Shown here: one piece after another, positions 55,765 to 64,000 of the stretch | Layout: every line of letters begins with the position of its first letter | Numbering within the stretch: the stretch's first letter is position 1 | NCBI RefSeq assembly: GCF_038900055.1 | Contig: NZ_JBBMQM010000001.1 | Location: forward strand, 2,480,001-2,544,000 | Length of the DNA stretch: 64,000 bases | From: Henriciella sp. AS95 | GTDB taxonomy: Bacteria > Pseudomonadota > Alphaproteobacteria > Caulobacterales > Hyphomonadaceae | Direction of reading: 5' to 3' | Made by a program: the position numbers and the translations under genes | Notes under the pieces: model-generated | What the model saw: only the letters and a program-made list of their open reading frames with translations | Told to the model about the DNA's origin: nothing | Database searches by the model: none

Positions 55765-57252
55765 ATGACCAATCTTTCGCGGCGCAACTTTCTCAAGGCC
55801 GGCACGAGCCTGGCGGCGATGCTGCCATTTGCAAGCGCATGCGCCCCCTCACAGGTGATGTCGGCATCGACACCGCCATCAGGCATGATGGACGGTGTCA
55901 GGATGGCCGAACTCGTCGCCAGCGGCGACGTATCGAGCCTTGAGCTGACTGAAGCGGCGATTGCGCGGGCGAAAACCGTGCAACCGGTGATCAACGCCAT
56001 TGCGTCGCCCATATACGATCAGGCTCTTGAGCGTGCAGCCTCAGCACCGACCGGAACATTCGGCGGCGTGCCAAGCTTCATCAAGGATCTCGATGACTGG
56101 GCGGGCGCGCCCTCTTTCTATGGAAGCCGGGCCTTCAAGGACAATATCGCGGAAAAGGACTCGGCCTTTCCAGCACGCTGGCGCGAGCTTGGCATTGTCG
56201 TGATTGGCAAGTCGACGACGCCTGAGGTCGGGCTGATCTCGTCCACGGAACCGCTCGTGACCGGCCCGACGCGCAACCCTTGGGATACCTCGCGCATTCC
56301 CGGCGGCTCATCAGGCGGGGCGGCCGCGCTGACAGCCTCCCGGGTTACGCCCTTCGCGCATGCCAGCGATGGTGGCGGCTCCATCCGCATCCCTGCGGCC
56401 TGTTGCGGCCTGTTTGGCCTCAAACCCTCCCGCGGTGCCCTTGTCAGCGCGCCGTTTGACGGCCCGGTCAATCTGTCGGTCGACCATGCCGTCACGCTCA
56501 CCGTGCGAGACAGTGCAGCGCTTTTCGCCGCTGAAGAAGCCCCGAAAGATGGCCTCACACGCACCGGCAATATCACCGGGCCGGACGCAAAACGCCTTCG
56601 CATCGCCTTTGCGCCCGAGCCACCGAATGGCGCGTCGCTCGATGCCGAAACCCGGACCGCCATCGAAAAGACCGCAGCACTCTGCGAGTCTCTGGGGCAC
56701 GAGGTCGTGGAGCGGACTCTCCCGATCGACGGCAAGAAATTTCAGGATGATTTCCTGCTGCTCTGGGCGTCAGGCGCTGCGCAGTTCGTGCAACAGGTTC
56801 AGACGATGCAGCCGGGCGCGGACATCACACAGCTGGTCGAGCCATGGACGCTCGGTCTTGCTCAGGACTTTGCGTCCAAACAGGATCGGTTCGAAGCCGC
56901 GATTGCATATCTCAAGGCCTTTGAGGCCGAATATGACAGCTGGTTTGACGCGTTCGACGTGCTTCTTACGCCAACCGTCTCAACCCTGCCCCCGGCGATC
57001 GGATACCAAGCGCCGACCGGCGACTTTGCAGAAACGATGCAACGCGTGACGGACTTTGTGGCCTTTACGGCCCCCATGAACGTGTCCGGCGCAGCCTCCA
57101 TGAGCGTTCCGATCCAGTGGACCGATAGCGGACTGCCCGTCGGATCGCTGTTCTCCGGGCGGCGCGGCGATGATGGCAAGCTCCTGGCACTCGCCTATGA
57201 GCTCGAAGCGGCCCAGCCCTGGATCAGCCGGAAACCGGCCATTCTGAGCTGA
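55765..57252 (+). CDS. Tat-exported amidase, probably a lipoprotein
   Basis: This 495-residue amidase-signature enzyme has a twin-arginine leader, SRRNFLKAGTSLAAML, with a lipobox-like ASAC, which implies export folded and perhaps lipid attachment. The catalytic triad is Lys in FIKDLDDWAG, Ser in GGSSGGAAALTASRV and Ser in DGGGSIRIPAACCGLFGLKPSRG. It hydrolyses amides; the substrate is unknown. The gene follows the receptor terminator and may act on the receptor's ligand, which is inference. Confidence 0.92.
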   Translation: MTNLSRRNFLKAGTSLAAMLPFASACAPSQVMSASTPPSGMMDGVRMAELVASGDVSSLELTEAAIARAKTVQPVINAIASPIYDQALERAASAPTGTFGGVPSFIKDLDDWAGAPSFYGSRAFKDNIAEKDSAFPARWRELGIVVIGKSTTPEVGLISSTEPLVTGPTRNPWDTSRIPGGSSGGAAALTASRVTPFAHASDGGGSIRIPAACCGLFGLKPSRGALVSAPFDGPVNLSVDHAVTLTVRDSAALFAAEEAPKDGLTRTGNITGPDAKRLRIAFAPEPPNGASLDAETRTAIEKTAALCESLGHEVVERTLPIDGKKFQDDFLLLWASGAAQFVQQVQTMQPGADITQLVEPWTLGLAQDFASKQDRFEAAIAYLKAFEAEYDSWFDAFDVLLTPTVSTLPPAIGYQAPTGDFAETMQRVTDFVAFTAPMNVSGAASMSVPIQWTDSGLPVGSLFSGRRGDDGKLLALAYELEAAQPWISRKPAILS

Positions 57253-57328
57253 CCGTGATTTCCCCTTGGCTCTCGCTACGGTAGCGGTGATTGGTGAGGT
57301 CAAAGCAAAACTCAAGGGAGATCGCATC

Positions 57329-58333
57329 ATGAAAGTTGCGGCAGTCAAGAAACCGGGCGGACTGGAAAACCTCAAGATCGAGGAACGCCCGGAGCCCAAA
57401 CCCGGTCCCGGCGAAATCCTGGTCCGCGTGCGTGCCAGCTCGCTGAACTATCATGACTTTGTTGTGGTCATTGGCGGCATACCGACCCCGGATGGCCGTA
57501 TCCCCATGTCTGATGGCGCAGGCGATGTCGTCGCCGTCGGCGAGGGCGTGACCCGTTTCAAGGAAGGCGACAAGGTCCTCTCCACCTTTTTCCCGGACTG
57601 GCATTCAGGCCCGATCGGGACGGCTGGCTTCTCAGGCGTACCGGGCGACGGCGCAGACGGCTTTGGCGCAGAGCTGGTCGCCGCCTCTCAGGAGGGCTTC
57701 ACCCGCATGCCGGAAGGCTACTCCTACGCCGAGGCCGCGACGCTCACCTGCGCTGCGCTGACCGCCTGGCGGGGCATGTTCGTTGAAGGAAACGTGAAGC
57801 CCGGCGACTGGGTGCTGACGCAGGGCACGGGCGGCGTGTCGATCTTCGCGCTTCAGTTCGCCAAGGCAGCGGGCGCGCGTGTGATTGCGACATCGTCATC
57901 ACAAGAGAAACTCGACAAGCTGAAAGAGCTCGGCGCGGATCACGTCATCAATTACAAGGAAACCCCGAAATGGGGCAAAAAGGCCATGGAGCTGACCGGC
58001 GGACGCGGTGTCGATGAAGTCGTCGAGATTGGCGGACCGGAAACGATGGCCCAATCCATCGCGGCCTGCCGGGTCGGCGGACACATCTCGCTGATCGGTG
58101 TGCTGACCGGCGTCTCAGGCGAAGTGCCGACGGCGGCCTTCTTCGGCAAGAACCTCACCATGTCCGGCATTACGGTTGGCTCACGCGCGCATCAGGAAGA
58201 CATGATCGCCGCGATCGAGGCCAATGGCATCAAGCCGATTATCTCCGACCACTTCCCGCTGGACAAGATCGCCGAAGCGTTCGGCCATCAAGCCGCACAG
58301 AAGCACTTCGGCAAGATCGTGCTGGACATCTAA
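57329..58333 (+). CDS. Zinc-independent alcohol dehydrogenase/quinone reductase family protein
   Basis: This 334-residue MDR-superfamily protein begins MKVAAVKKPGGLENLKIEE. It has an N-terminal GroES-like domain (SSLNYHDFVVVIGGIPTPDGRIPMSDGAGDVVAVGEGV) without the catalytic zinc Cys, and a Rossmann domain with VLTQGTGGVSIFALQFAKAAGARVIATSSS. The pattern fits NADPH:quinone-reductase-like proteins. ATG 57329 has GGGAGA 8 bases upstream; a start 21 codons earlier lacks a site. Confidence 0.9.
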   Translation: MKVAAVKKPGGLENLKIEERPEPKPGPGEILVRVRASSLNYHDFVVVIGGIPTPDGRIPMSDGAGDVVAVGEGVTRFKEGDKVLSTFFPDWHSGPIGTAGFSGVPGDGADGFGAELVAASQEGFTRMPEGYSYAEAATLTCAALTAWRGMFVEGNVKPGDWVLTQGTGGVSIFALQFAKAAGARVIATSSSQEKLDKLKELGADHVINYKETPKWGKKAMELTGGRGVDEVVEIGGPETMAQSIAACRVGGHISLIGVLTGVSGEVPTAAFFGKNLTMSGITVGSRAHQEDMIAAIEANGIKPIISDHFPLDKIAEAFGHQAAQKHFGKIVLDI

Positions 58334-58340
58334 ATAACAA

Positions 58341-58378
58341 ACAGCCTCATGGTGAGCGAAGTCGAACCACGGGGCTGT
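58341..58378. repeat. Palindromic dispersed-type repeat
   Basis: The inverted repeat ACAGCCTCATGGT / ACCACGGGGCTGT surrounds the loop GAGCGAAGTCGA. It has the look of dispersed palindromes of the CTCATGGTGAGC...GTCGAACCA kind that I recall in many alphaproteobacterial genomes. Only one copy is in this window. It lies between convergent genes. Confidence 0.6.
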
Positions 58379-58391
58379 AGAGGCGATGCAT

Positions 58392-58431
58392 ATCCCCCTC
58401 ATCCTTCCACTTTGTTCGGGATGAAGGGGAT
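58392..58431. terminator. Bidirectional hairpin between convergent genes
   Basis: ATCCCCCTCATCC and GGATGAAGGGGAT pair in 12 of 13 positions across a 14-base loop. It may terminate both the oxidoreductase gene (plus) and the VWA-like gene (minus). T-runs are short on both sides. Confidence 0.55.
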
Positions 58432-58439
58432 CTGTTACT

Positions 58440-59213
58440 CTAGTTCACCGAGCTGAACTGAGCGCCAGTGCGTTCGAAATAGTCACCCCAGAAGGCTTTC
58501 ACGTCGCTCATCGGCAGATCGTATTCCTGGCGCGGCACAACGCGGGCGACGATCTCCACGCCATCCATCTCCGGCATCTGATCAGCAATCCGCGTTGTCG
58601 CGAATGCGTCCTTGTCGGTGCCGGTACGGTACATGGAATAGTCGTCTGAGTGCTGCATCAGGTCAGAGACGAGGATAATGCGGCGATCACCGCGCGATGA
58701 CTGGAAATCTGCCCGGTCAGCGACCGAATAGACAGCCTCAAACAGCGGCGAGCTCGGCTGGCGCTTGTCCATCAAGGCGGTTTCGATCTCTTTTGCCATC
58801 GGCTCATAGAAGGTCTCACGCCATGTATCCTCAATCATGCGCGGGTTCTGCAGGAACGCGTTCGCATGGTCGGCGCTGCCCGGCGAGCAATGGCTGTAAA
58901 TGATCTTTGCATCGTAAGGATCGGCGGAATTCGGCGCGACAACAGTGAGCCGGCCAAAGCGAGGCAAGGTGCGCGCTTCACGATCCACGAACTCGTTGAC
59001 CCAGCCCAGATCATTCGGGTTGAACGGGTCCGACTGGTCGATCAGCAACACCGTGTGCGCCGGGTCTTTCCGGTCCATGCGGCAGCCCGTTTCAGCGACG
59101 GTCGCTGGCGCGGCAGTAAAGGCGGCCAACGCAAACAGCCCGAACACACTGGCCAGCATCGCGCCGATCATGCTGCGCCAGAACCAGGGCCCTTTTTCTC
59201 GAGATCTCGCCAT
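58440..59213 (-). CDS. Membrane-anchored VWA-like protein of a two-gene module
   Basis: This 257-residue protein has one N-terminal membrane helix (about 14-36), then an alpha/beta domain with a VWA-like plan: HTVLLIDQSDPFNPND (strand and DxSD-type metal motif near 53-62), IYSHCSPGSADHAN, PSSPLFEAVYSVADRADF and RRIILVSDLMQHSDDYSMYR, then VEIVARVVPRQEYDLP. The I-L-V-S-D and D-x-S motifs resemble VWA/MIDAS proteins but the classical DxSxS is incomplete. Cysteines in the first strand region and in HCSPGS may pair. It is the second gene of an operon with the large membrane protein (17 bases between). Function unknown. Confidence 0.75.
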   Translation of the reverse strand: MARSREKGPWFWRSMIGAMLASVFGLFALAAFTAAPATVAETGCRMDRKDPAHTVLLIDQSDPFNPNDLGWVNEFVDREARTLPRFGRLTVVAPNSADPYDAKIIYSHCSPGSADHANAFLQNPRMIEDTWRETFYEPMAKEIETALMDKRQPSSPLFEAVYSVADRADFQSSRGDRRIILVSDLMQHSDDYSMYRTGTDKDAFATTRIADQMPEMDGVEIVARVVPRQEYDLPMSDVKAFWGDYFERTGAQFSSVN

Positions 59214-59230
59214 AGTCTGTCCCTCCTGGG

Positions 59231-60805
59231 TTACGCGCTACGCGCATGGTCCTGGCCATCGCGCTTGTCGCGGATTGCCTGAATGTGGTCACCGACACGC
59301 TTCTCGATGGAGGAGAGGCCCTTCTGGACCTGCTGAATATGCTGCTCCATCCACTCACGGGTGATGTTGAGCGCAGTGATGTTCTGTTCGATACGTTTGA
59401 TCGCTGCCATCGCCTGCTCGCGTTCCTTCGAATAGTCGAAGGCCGGCAGGTTTGGCGTGACAATCTCGTCGAAATAGGCCGGCACGGGGGCCTGATCACC
59501 GAGACGTTCACGATTGGCGTTACGCTCACGGCGATGGGCCTGGCGGTAGGCCACTTTCAGAGAACGTTCCTGATCCCCTGCCCGGGCCGCAATCTCGACA
59601 GCGATGTCGCGTCGCGTCTCCAACAGGTTTACAGCCTTTTCGATCTCCCGCTTGGCCGCAATGTGGCGGTTCTGCTGGGTCTCGAAGAACAGGCGTGAGC
59701 GCGAGAAGAAGTCCGACAAGTCATCGCGCACGCCATTGCGCACCTGCTGGCGCTTCTCATAGGCCGCCCGCTCCTTGCGCCAGACGCGGCCATAGCCCGG
59801 GAACTTGTCTGAAATCCGGTCATAGCCTTCGTAGATAGCGATCGCGAAGACTGTGAGACCAATCAGCAGAAGGCCAATCGCGACCAGGCTATCGAGACCA
59901 AAGATGTTCGGGAACATGTCGCCAATCACGGCCGATGGCGCGATGGAAAACATCGAAAATCCAGCGAGTGATCCTTCGGCCAGAGCATTGTGAAGCGCAA
60001 TCTCCACTGCGTCCCTGAAGTGGGCGACGAAGAAATTCACGAACAGACCACACGTCACACAGAGACCGGCAACGATCCCGCCAAGCACTTTCATATGCAT
60101 GTCCGGATGGTTGAGGTTTCGAAGGCCGACAAAGCCTGCCGTCACACCAAACAAGACGTTCACGGCCGAGATACCAAAGGCGACCATCATGCCGCCGAGC
60201 AGACCCGATGACTGGGCATCCTTGAAAAGGAGCGCGTTGAAACAGCCTTCCACAATCAGCACGAAGATCAGGATCGCAATCGTCTGCTCGACATTCTTCT
60301 TGATGTCAGGCGTGCGCTTGTTCAGCTGGTTGCCATAGCGCTCCTTGAAGCTTTCCAGCTCGATCACCGTCGCCTCATGATGGGCTTTCGCATCCGTGGA
60401 GTCGTCGACCTCGTAATGACGGTACTCGTTCTCTTCAGCCTTGATGGCTTCCTGCAGATGATCCGGATGGATATCGGCCGGCGTCAGATCTGAAATGAAG
60501 TTGCGGACAGCGGCCGACGTGGCGCTCATCCAGGTCTTGAGACTGCGGCGGACCTGTTCGGACTTTTCCGCGATCTGCTGCTCGCGCTCGGACCATTGGT
60601 CTTCGGTGATCGCTTCCGATGTCGGAATACCGTCGCGCGCATCCTTCTTGGCGACCTTGCGGGTTATCATCCGGCTGAACCCAAGCTCGCCGTCTTTGAG
60701 CGACCCTTTCAGCCCATGTTCACGTTCGACGACCTTGGCATCCAACGGCTTGACCGGTTTGGAATAACCAATGTCCGCGCCCCAGCGCACCTGACGTTTC
60801 ATCAT
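59231..60805 (-). CDS. Four-helix membrane protein with cytoplasmic coiled coils, module partner
   Basis: I do not recognise this 524-residue protein. Residues 1-170 form a charged N-terminal domain with a coiled-coil stretch (70-100) and a Glu/His-rich linker (about 125-150). Four membrane helices lie near 175-194, 202-227, 240-262 and 305-327; the third and fourth are separated by a Gly/Ser/Phe-rich loop. The C-terminal 180 residues are long charged helices (RRERNANRERLGDQ, YSKEREQAMAAIKRIEQNITAL) likely to form a coiled coil. ATG 60805 has GAGGG 6 bases upstream; a TTG 18 bases further upstream is less likely. It is the first gene of the operon with the VWA-like gene. Confidence 0.78.
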   Translation of the reverse strand: MMKRQVRWGADIGYSKPVKPLDAKVVEREHGLKGSLKDGELGFSRMITRKVAKKDARDGIPTSEAITEDQWSEREQQIAEKSEQVRRSLKTWMSATSAAVRNFISDLTPADIHPDHLQEAIKAEENEYRHYEVDDSTDAKAHHEATVIELESFKERYGNQLNKRTPDIKKNVEQTIAILIFVLIVEGCFNALLFKDAQSSGLLGGMMVAFGISAVNVLFGVTAGFVGLRNLNHPDMHMKVLGGIVAGLCVTCGLFVNFFVAHFRDAVEIALHNALAEGSLAGFSMFSIAPSAVIGDMFPNIFGLDSLVAIGLLLIGLTVFAIAIYEGYDRISDKFPGYGRVWRKERAAYEKRQQVRNGVRDDLSDFFSRSRLFFETQQNRHIAAKREIEKAVNLLETRRDIAVEIAARAGDQERSLKVAYRQAHRRERNANRERLGDQAPVPAYFDEIVTPNLPAFDYSKEREQAMAAIKRIEQNITALNITREWMEQHIQQVQKGLSSIEKRVGDHIQAIRDKRDGQDHARSA

Positions 60806-61244
60806 GCTCAACCCTCTTAACAATACCAGCGCTGGCGTTAACCAACGCCATGAAGGTTGACCGAGAGGTTTAACAAGTTGCTAAGCATGACAGACCCATC
60901 ACAGGGTCCCCGAATCAAACCTTTGATGGGAAAGCACTTTTCGATGATCGGCCTGACTTATCTTACAGATTTCTAATCTTGTGACGTTGTGGCCGACACC
61001 TCTCGCTATCGAAAATCGGTCCTGTTGATGAGTTTCGGTCGACGGATCAGATAGCCTTGAAGCGCTCCGCAATTGCGGTTCATTACGCGCACCCCCGCTC
61101 GCCGATATTCTATCTGATTGATATTTTCCCGATATCTGACTATCGCAAACAGGAAGGTGCTGGCTCGCATGACGAGCGGCCCATCGACAATAAAAAGACG
61201 CGTAGACCGGGCGTAAGACCCGTCGCGCACAAAGGGAGGCATTC
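60806..61244. other. Intergenic region without a supported gene
   Basis: These 439 bases separate the divergent membrane-module operon and the PQQ dehydrogenase gene. I find no convincing gene or RNA. Around 61100-61145 there is an AT-rich stretch with repeated GATAT and TATC words, a possible promoter region for the dehydrogenase gene, and GGGAGG lies just before its start. Confidence 0.5.
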
Positions 61245-63683
61245 ATGGCGGCACGGATCACAAACTGGATTTTTGCGGCATTTCTGGCCGCCGTCGCCAT
61301 CAACCTCATTTTGCTTGGCGCCAAGCTCATCTCGCTGGGCGGGAGCTGGTACTATTCGATTGCCGGCCTCGCCCTTCTCGCGGTCGTTTTGCTCCTTGTC
61401 ATGCGCCGCTCTGCGTCAGGCATTCTCTACGCCGTCATCGTCGCGGCGACGATCATCTGGTCAATACAGGAAGCGGGGCTCGATCTGATCGCCCTTCTCC
61501 CTCGCCTCGCAGCATGGCTGGTGGTTGGCCTCTGGTTTCTGTCGCCCTGGCACAGGGCCGCCATGAAGGATCGGGGTGATGCAAAATGGATGGCCGGCGC
61601 GACGGCAGCCGGCGTCCTGCTGCTTGCGGTCAGCGCCTTTCAGAAAGGCTCCGTCATCGAGTTTGACCGCACCCTGTCTGCCGCCACAGTGTCTGATGAC
61701 GACTGGACCGACTATGGCAGCACATCCAAAGGCACGCGCTATTCACCGCTCGAACAGATCACACCTGACAACATCGACCAGTTGGAAGAGGTCTGGCGTT
61801 ATGAGACGGGCATTCCCTTTGAGTTCAAGAACACGCCGATACAGATCGCAAGCCAGATCTACGCTTGTACGGCTGGCAATATCGTTGTTGCGGTGAACGC
61901 GGCGACGGGCGCTGAATCCTGGCGCTTCAACCCTGAGAACAAATTGTCCGGCTCCACCCCTGAAGCCATGAAGGCCGGCAACACATTCACCCGCGGCTGC
62001 CGCGGCATTTCCTATTATGAAGCTGGGGATAATTATGAAGGCGCCTGCCCTGCGCGCATTCTCACCGGCACGACGGATGCCCGGCTGATTGCGATCAATG
62101 CCGAAACCGGCGAGCGCTGTCAGGACTTCGGGACGAACGGCGAGGTCGATTTGCGCCAAGGCCTCGGCCCCCATCCGATCTTCGCTTATTTCCACAGCTC
62201 CGTGCCACAGGTGGCGGGCGACAATGTGGTTGTTGGCGGATGGGTCGTCGACAATCAGGAGCTCGGCAATCCATCAGGCGCGCTGCGCGCCTACAACGCC
62301 GTCGACGGCTCTTTTGTCTGGGCGTGGGACATTGGCAGACCTCGTGAAACACAGCTGCCAGACGATGGCGAACCGCTGACGCTGGGCACCCCAAATGTCT
62401 GGTCGATCATGAGCTACGACCCGGAGCTCGACCTCCTCTACGCACCGACTGGAAATGCCTCTCCGGACTATTATGGCGCGAAGCGGCGCGACATTGACGA
62501 CCAGTTCAATGCGTCGGTCGTCGCTCTGCGCGGCGCGACGGGAGACCTCGTCTGGTCCTATCGCACCGTCTATCATGACATCTGGGATTATGACGTCCCC
62601 GCGCAGCCAACCCTTGTCGACATCAACCGGAATGGCGAAGAGATTCCAACAGTCGCCGTGCCCACCAAACGCGGAGAAATCTTCCTGCTCGACCGGCGCA
62701 CGGGCGAACCACTATGGCCAGCCACCGATTGTCCGGATGGCTCGCAACCGACCGCCGCCGGTGAATGCCCGGTCCCCCAAGACCCTGCGCCCGGCGACTG
62801 GGTTGAACCGGTCCAGCCCTTCTCCGGTCTTCCCCGTTTCAATGAATCGCGCTGGGAAAAAGACATGTGGGGACTCACTCCGCTTGATCAGCTCTATTGC
62901 CGGATCGAGTTCCGGAAGATGCGCTATGACGGCCACTTCACCCCGCCCATGCCGGGCGGCGGCGTGCTTGGCCGCGACAAGACGTGGGGCGGCACGTTCC
63001 AGTATCCAGGCAATCAGGGTGGCTACAACTGGCCGAGTGTGTCCGTTGACGCAGAGAACGGCCTGCTGGTCGCTCAACCCATGTTGCTGGGCAATCGCAT
63101 CTACATGCAGACCGGCGCAGAGCGGGAAGCAGAAAGCGGCCGGCCCATGCCACCGGCCTCAGACAACGCCGCAACCGGTCAGGGAGCATGGGACCCAGAC
63201 GCGCCACGTTATGGCATTACGTCCCGCTTTGTCTCGAAGTGGAAGATACCCTTCACCGGCATCGCGTCTGACATGCCGTGCTTCGAACCGCCTTATGGCC
63301 GTCTGGCCCTGATTGACCTCAATAATAATCGCCTGCTGTGGAGCCGTCCGATCGGCAATATGCGGGAACTCGGGCCCTTCGGCATCAAGCCCAACATGCC
63401 CTATTTCGAAGTCGGGACACCGGTATATGGCGGCACGACGACGACGCGCAGCGGCCTTATCTTTCAGGTCGGCACGCTGGATTCGACATTTCGCGCGATT
63501 GATATCAGGAACGGCAAAACCCTTTGGTCGACCAAACTACCAGCGACAGCCAATGGTGCCCCGATCACCTACACTCAGAACGGTCGTCAGTTCGTCGTTG
63601 TGACCGTGCCGGACAACGCCGAGGATGGAGTCGCTTCTGGTGGTGGGCGTCTCATCGCTTATGCGCTTCCAGACGATAAGTGA
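61245..63683 (+). CDS. Membrane-bound PQQ-dependent dehydrogenase (glucose/quinate type)
   Basis: This 812-residue quinoprotein has about five N-terminal membrane helices (residues 5-135), then a beta-propeller domain. DDDWTDYGSTSKGTRYSPLEQITPDNIDQLEEVWRYETG opens the propeller; later blades contain TWGGTFQYPGNQGGYNWPSVSVDAENG and NARLLWSRP-like tryptophan-docking motifs (NNRLLWSRPIGN). This plan is that of membrane glucose, quinate or shikimate dehydrogenases, which oxidise the sugar or cyclitol on the periplasmic side and pass electrons to ubiquinone. Substrate is unresolved. No PQQ biosynthesis genes are in the window. Confidence 0.93.
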   Translation: MAARITNWIFAAFLAAVAINLILLGAKLISLGGSWYYSIAGLALLAVVLLLVMRRSASGILYAVIVAATIIWSIQEAGLDLIALLPRLAAWLVVGLWFLSPWHRAAMKDRGDAKWMAGATAAGVLLLAVSAFQKGSVIEFDRTLSAATVSDDDWTDYGSTSKGTRYSPLEQITPDNIDQLEEVWRYETGIPFEFKNTPIQIASQIYACTAGNIVVAVNAATGAESWRFNPENKLSGSTPEAMKAGNTFTRGCRGISYYEAGDNYEGACPARILTGTTDARLIAINAETGERCQDFGTNGEVDLRQGLGPHPIFAYFHSSVPQVAGDNVVVGGWVVDNQELGNPSGALRAYNAVDGSFVWAWDIGRPRETQLPDDGEPLTLGTPNVWSIMSYDPELDLLYAPTGNASPDYYGAKRRDIDDQFNASVVALRGATGDLVWSYRTVYHDIWDYDVPAQPTLVDINRNGEEIPTVAVPTKRGEIFLLDRRTGEPLWPATDCPDGSQPTAAGECPVPQDPAPGDWVEPVQPFSGLPRFNESRWEKDMWGLTPLDQLYCRIEFRKMRYDGHFTPPMPGGGVLGRDKTWGGTFQYPGNQGGYNWPSVSVDAENGLLVAQPMLLGNRIYMQTGAEREAESGRPMPPASDNAATGQGAWDPDAPRYGITSRFVSKWKIPFTGIASDMPCFEPPYGRLALIDLNNNRLLWSRPIGNMRELGPFGIKPNMPYFEVGTPVYGGTTTTRSGLIFQVGTLDSTFRAIDIRNGKTLWSTKLPATANGAPITYTQNGRQFVVVTVPDNAEDGVASGGGRLIAYALPDDK

Positions 63684-63696
63684 TCGACGGGGCATT

Positions 63697-64000
63697 TTAC
63701 CGCTGATGTCTTTTTGACGGGTTACGGCGTTTAGCCGAAGGCGTGCTGCTTGTGTCTACGCGGTTCGCCGTCTTTGGCCGGATCGATGAGAATTTGAAGC
63801 TGATCGCGTGAAGATCTTTTGTTGAATTCAGAAGCGCCATCTTCTCCTTCGGCGGTAACAGGGTCGCAAATTCATAGGCAGAAGTGGCGCGCTCTGCCCG
63901 AGCCCGCGCCATGGCGAGCGGCTCGTGGACATCGTACTGGCGCAAAGGCCAGTACGGGTCGACAAATGCGTCGCGCGCGACCTGCCTGGCCCTGTCCAGG
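63697..64000 (-). CDS. Partial reading frame at the right edge
   Basis: An open frame on the minus strand enters from beyond the window and ends at a TAA at 63697, giving about 100 residues without a convincing start. The part nearest the edge, ARQVARDAFVDPYWPLRQYDV, resembles the C-terminal segment of flavin oxidoreductases of the Old Yellow Enzyme group (a DPYWPLRAA-like stretch), but the remaining lysine/arginine-rich tail does not. The call is weak. Confidence 0.4.
   Translation of the reverse strand, partial: LDRARQVARDAFVDPYWPLRQYDVHEPLAMARARAERATSAYEFATLLPPKEKMALLNSTKDLHAISFKFSSIRPKTANRVDTSSTPSAKRRNPSKRHQR

Overview
The window looks like a stretch of conserved, chromosomal alphaproteobacterial DNA, most probably from the Caulobacterales/Hyphomonadaceae side of the class. 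The reasons are a PleC-like histidine kinase, a groESL operon with a perfect CIRCE operator, the xseB-ispA-dxs gene order, an mlaEFD operon with its auxiliary lipoprotein, many acyl-CoA enzymes and a TonB-dependent receptor. The assignment is from gene content only. Genes are packed tightly, with many 4-base start/stop overlaps and abutting convergent stops. I see no insertion sequence, prophage, integrase or CRISPR array.

Layout. 0-11 kb: tRNA-Thr, a small OmpA-like periplasmic protein, a repetitive secreted protein, a DUF1761 membrane protein, metG, an M20 peptidase, an epoxide-hydrolase-like enzyme and a pair of acyl-CoA dehydrogenases. 11-20 kb: pepN, a PleC-like kinase and the mla lipid-transport operon (read leftward). 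20-27.5 kb: dipeptide epimerase, then a leftward cluster of a small unknown protein, a phosphotransferase, a FAD oxidoreductase and a DUF7064-like protein; then rightward thioesterases, an SDR and CsaA. 27.5-33.5 kb: heat-shock-controlled groES-groEL, a scoA-scoB CoA-transferase pair, a YjdM/PhnA-like zinc ribbon and a GFA-family protein. 33.5-42 kb: topoisomerase IB, a thiolase-like protein, a CorA/ZntB transporter, a CarF/Kua desaturase preceded by an array of palindromes, a DUF938 methyltransferase, an aldo/keto reductase and an acyl-CoA ligase. 42-47 kb: a 51-residue membrane peptide, two paralogous lipoproteins, then dxs, ispA and xseB, which feed isoprenoid synthesis. 47-53 kb: a histidine phosphatase, a CelD-like acetyltransferase, lepB, an MBL-fold hydrolase and serine dehydratase. 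53-64 kb: a TonB-dependent receptor, a secreted amidase, a quinone-reductase-like enzyme, an uncharacterised two-gene membrane module, a PQQ-dependent membrane dehydrogenase and a partial gene at the right edge.

The main themes are fatty-acid and lipid metabolism, envelope maintenance and housekeeping. The strongest candidates for undescribed biology are the two-gene module at 58440-60805 (a four-helix membrane protein with cytoplasmic coiled coils plus a membrane-anchored VWA-like protein) and three copies of the palindrome ATGTGA-N8-TCACAT (one with a single mismatch) directly upstream of the carF homologue. Secondary candidates are the tandem paralogous lipoproteins with a shared Cys-pair signature, the 51-residue peptide whose ribosome binding site lies in a hairpin, and the secreted protein built from a recurring D-[QRS]-[ST]-x-[LFVI] motif.
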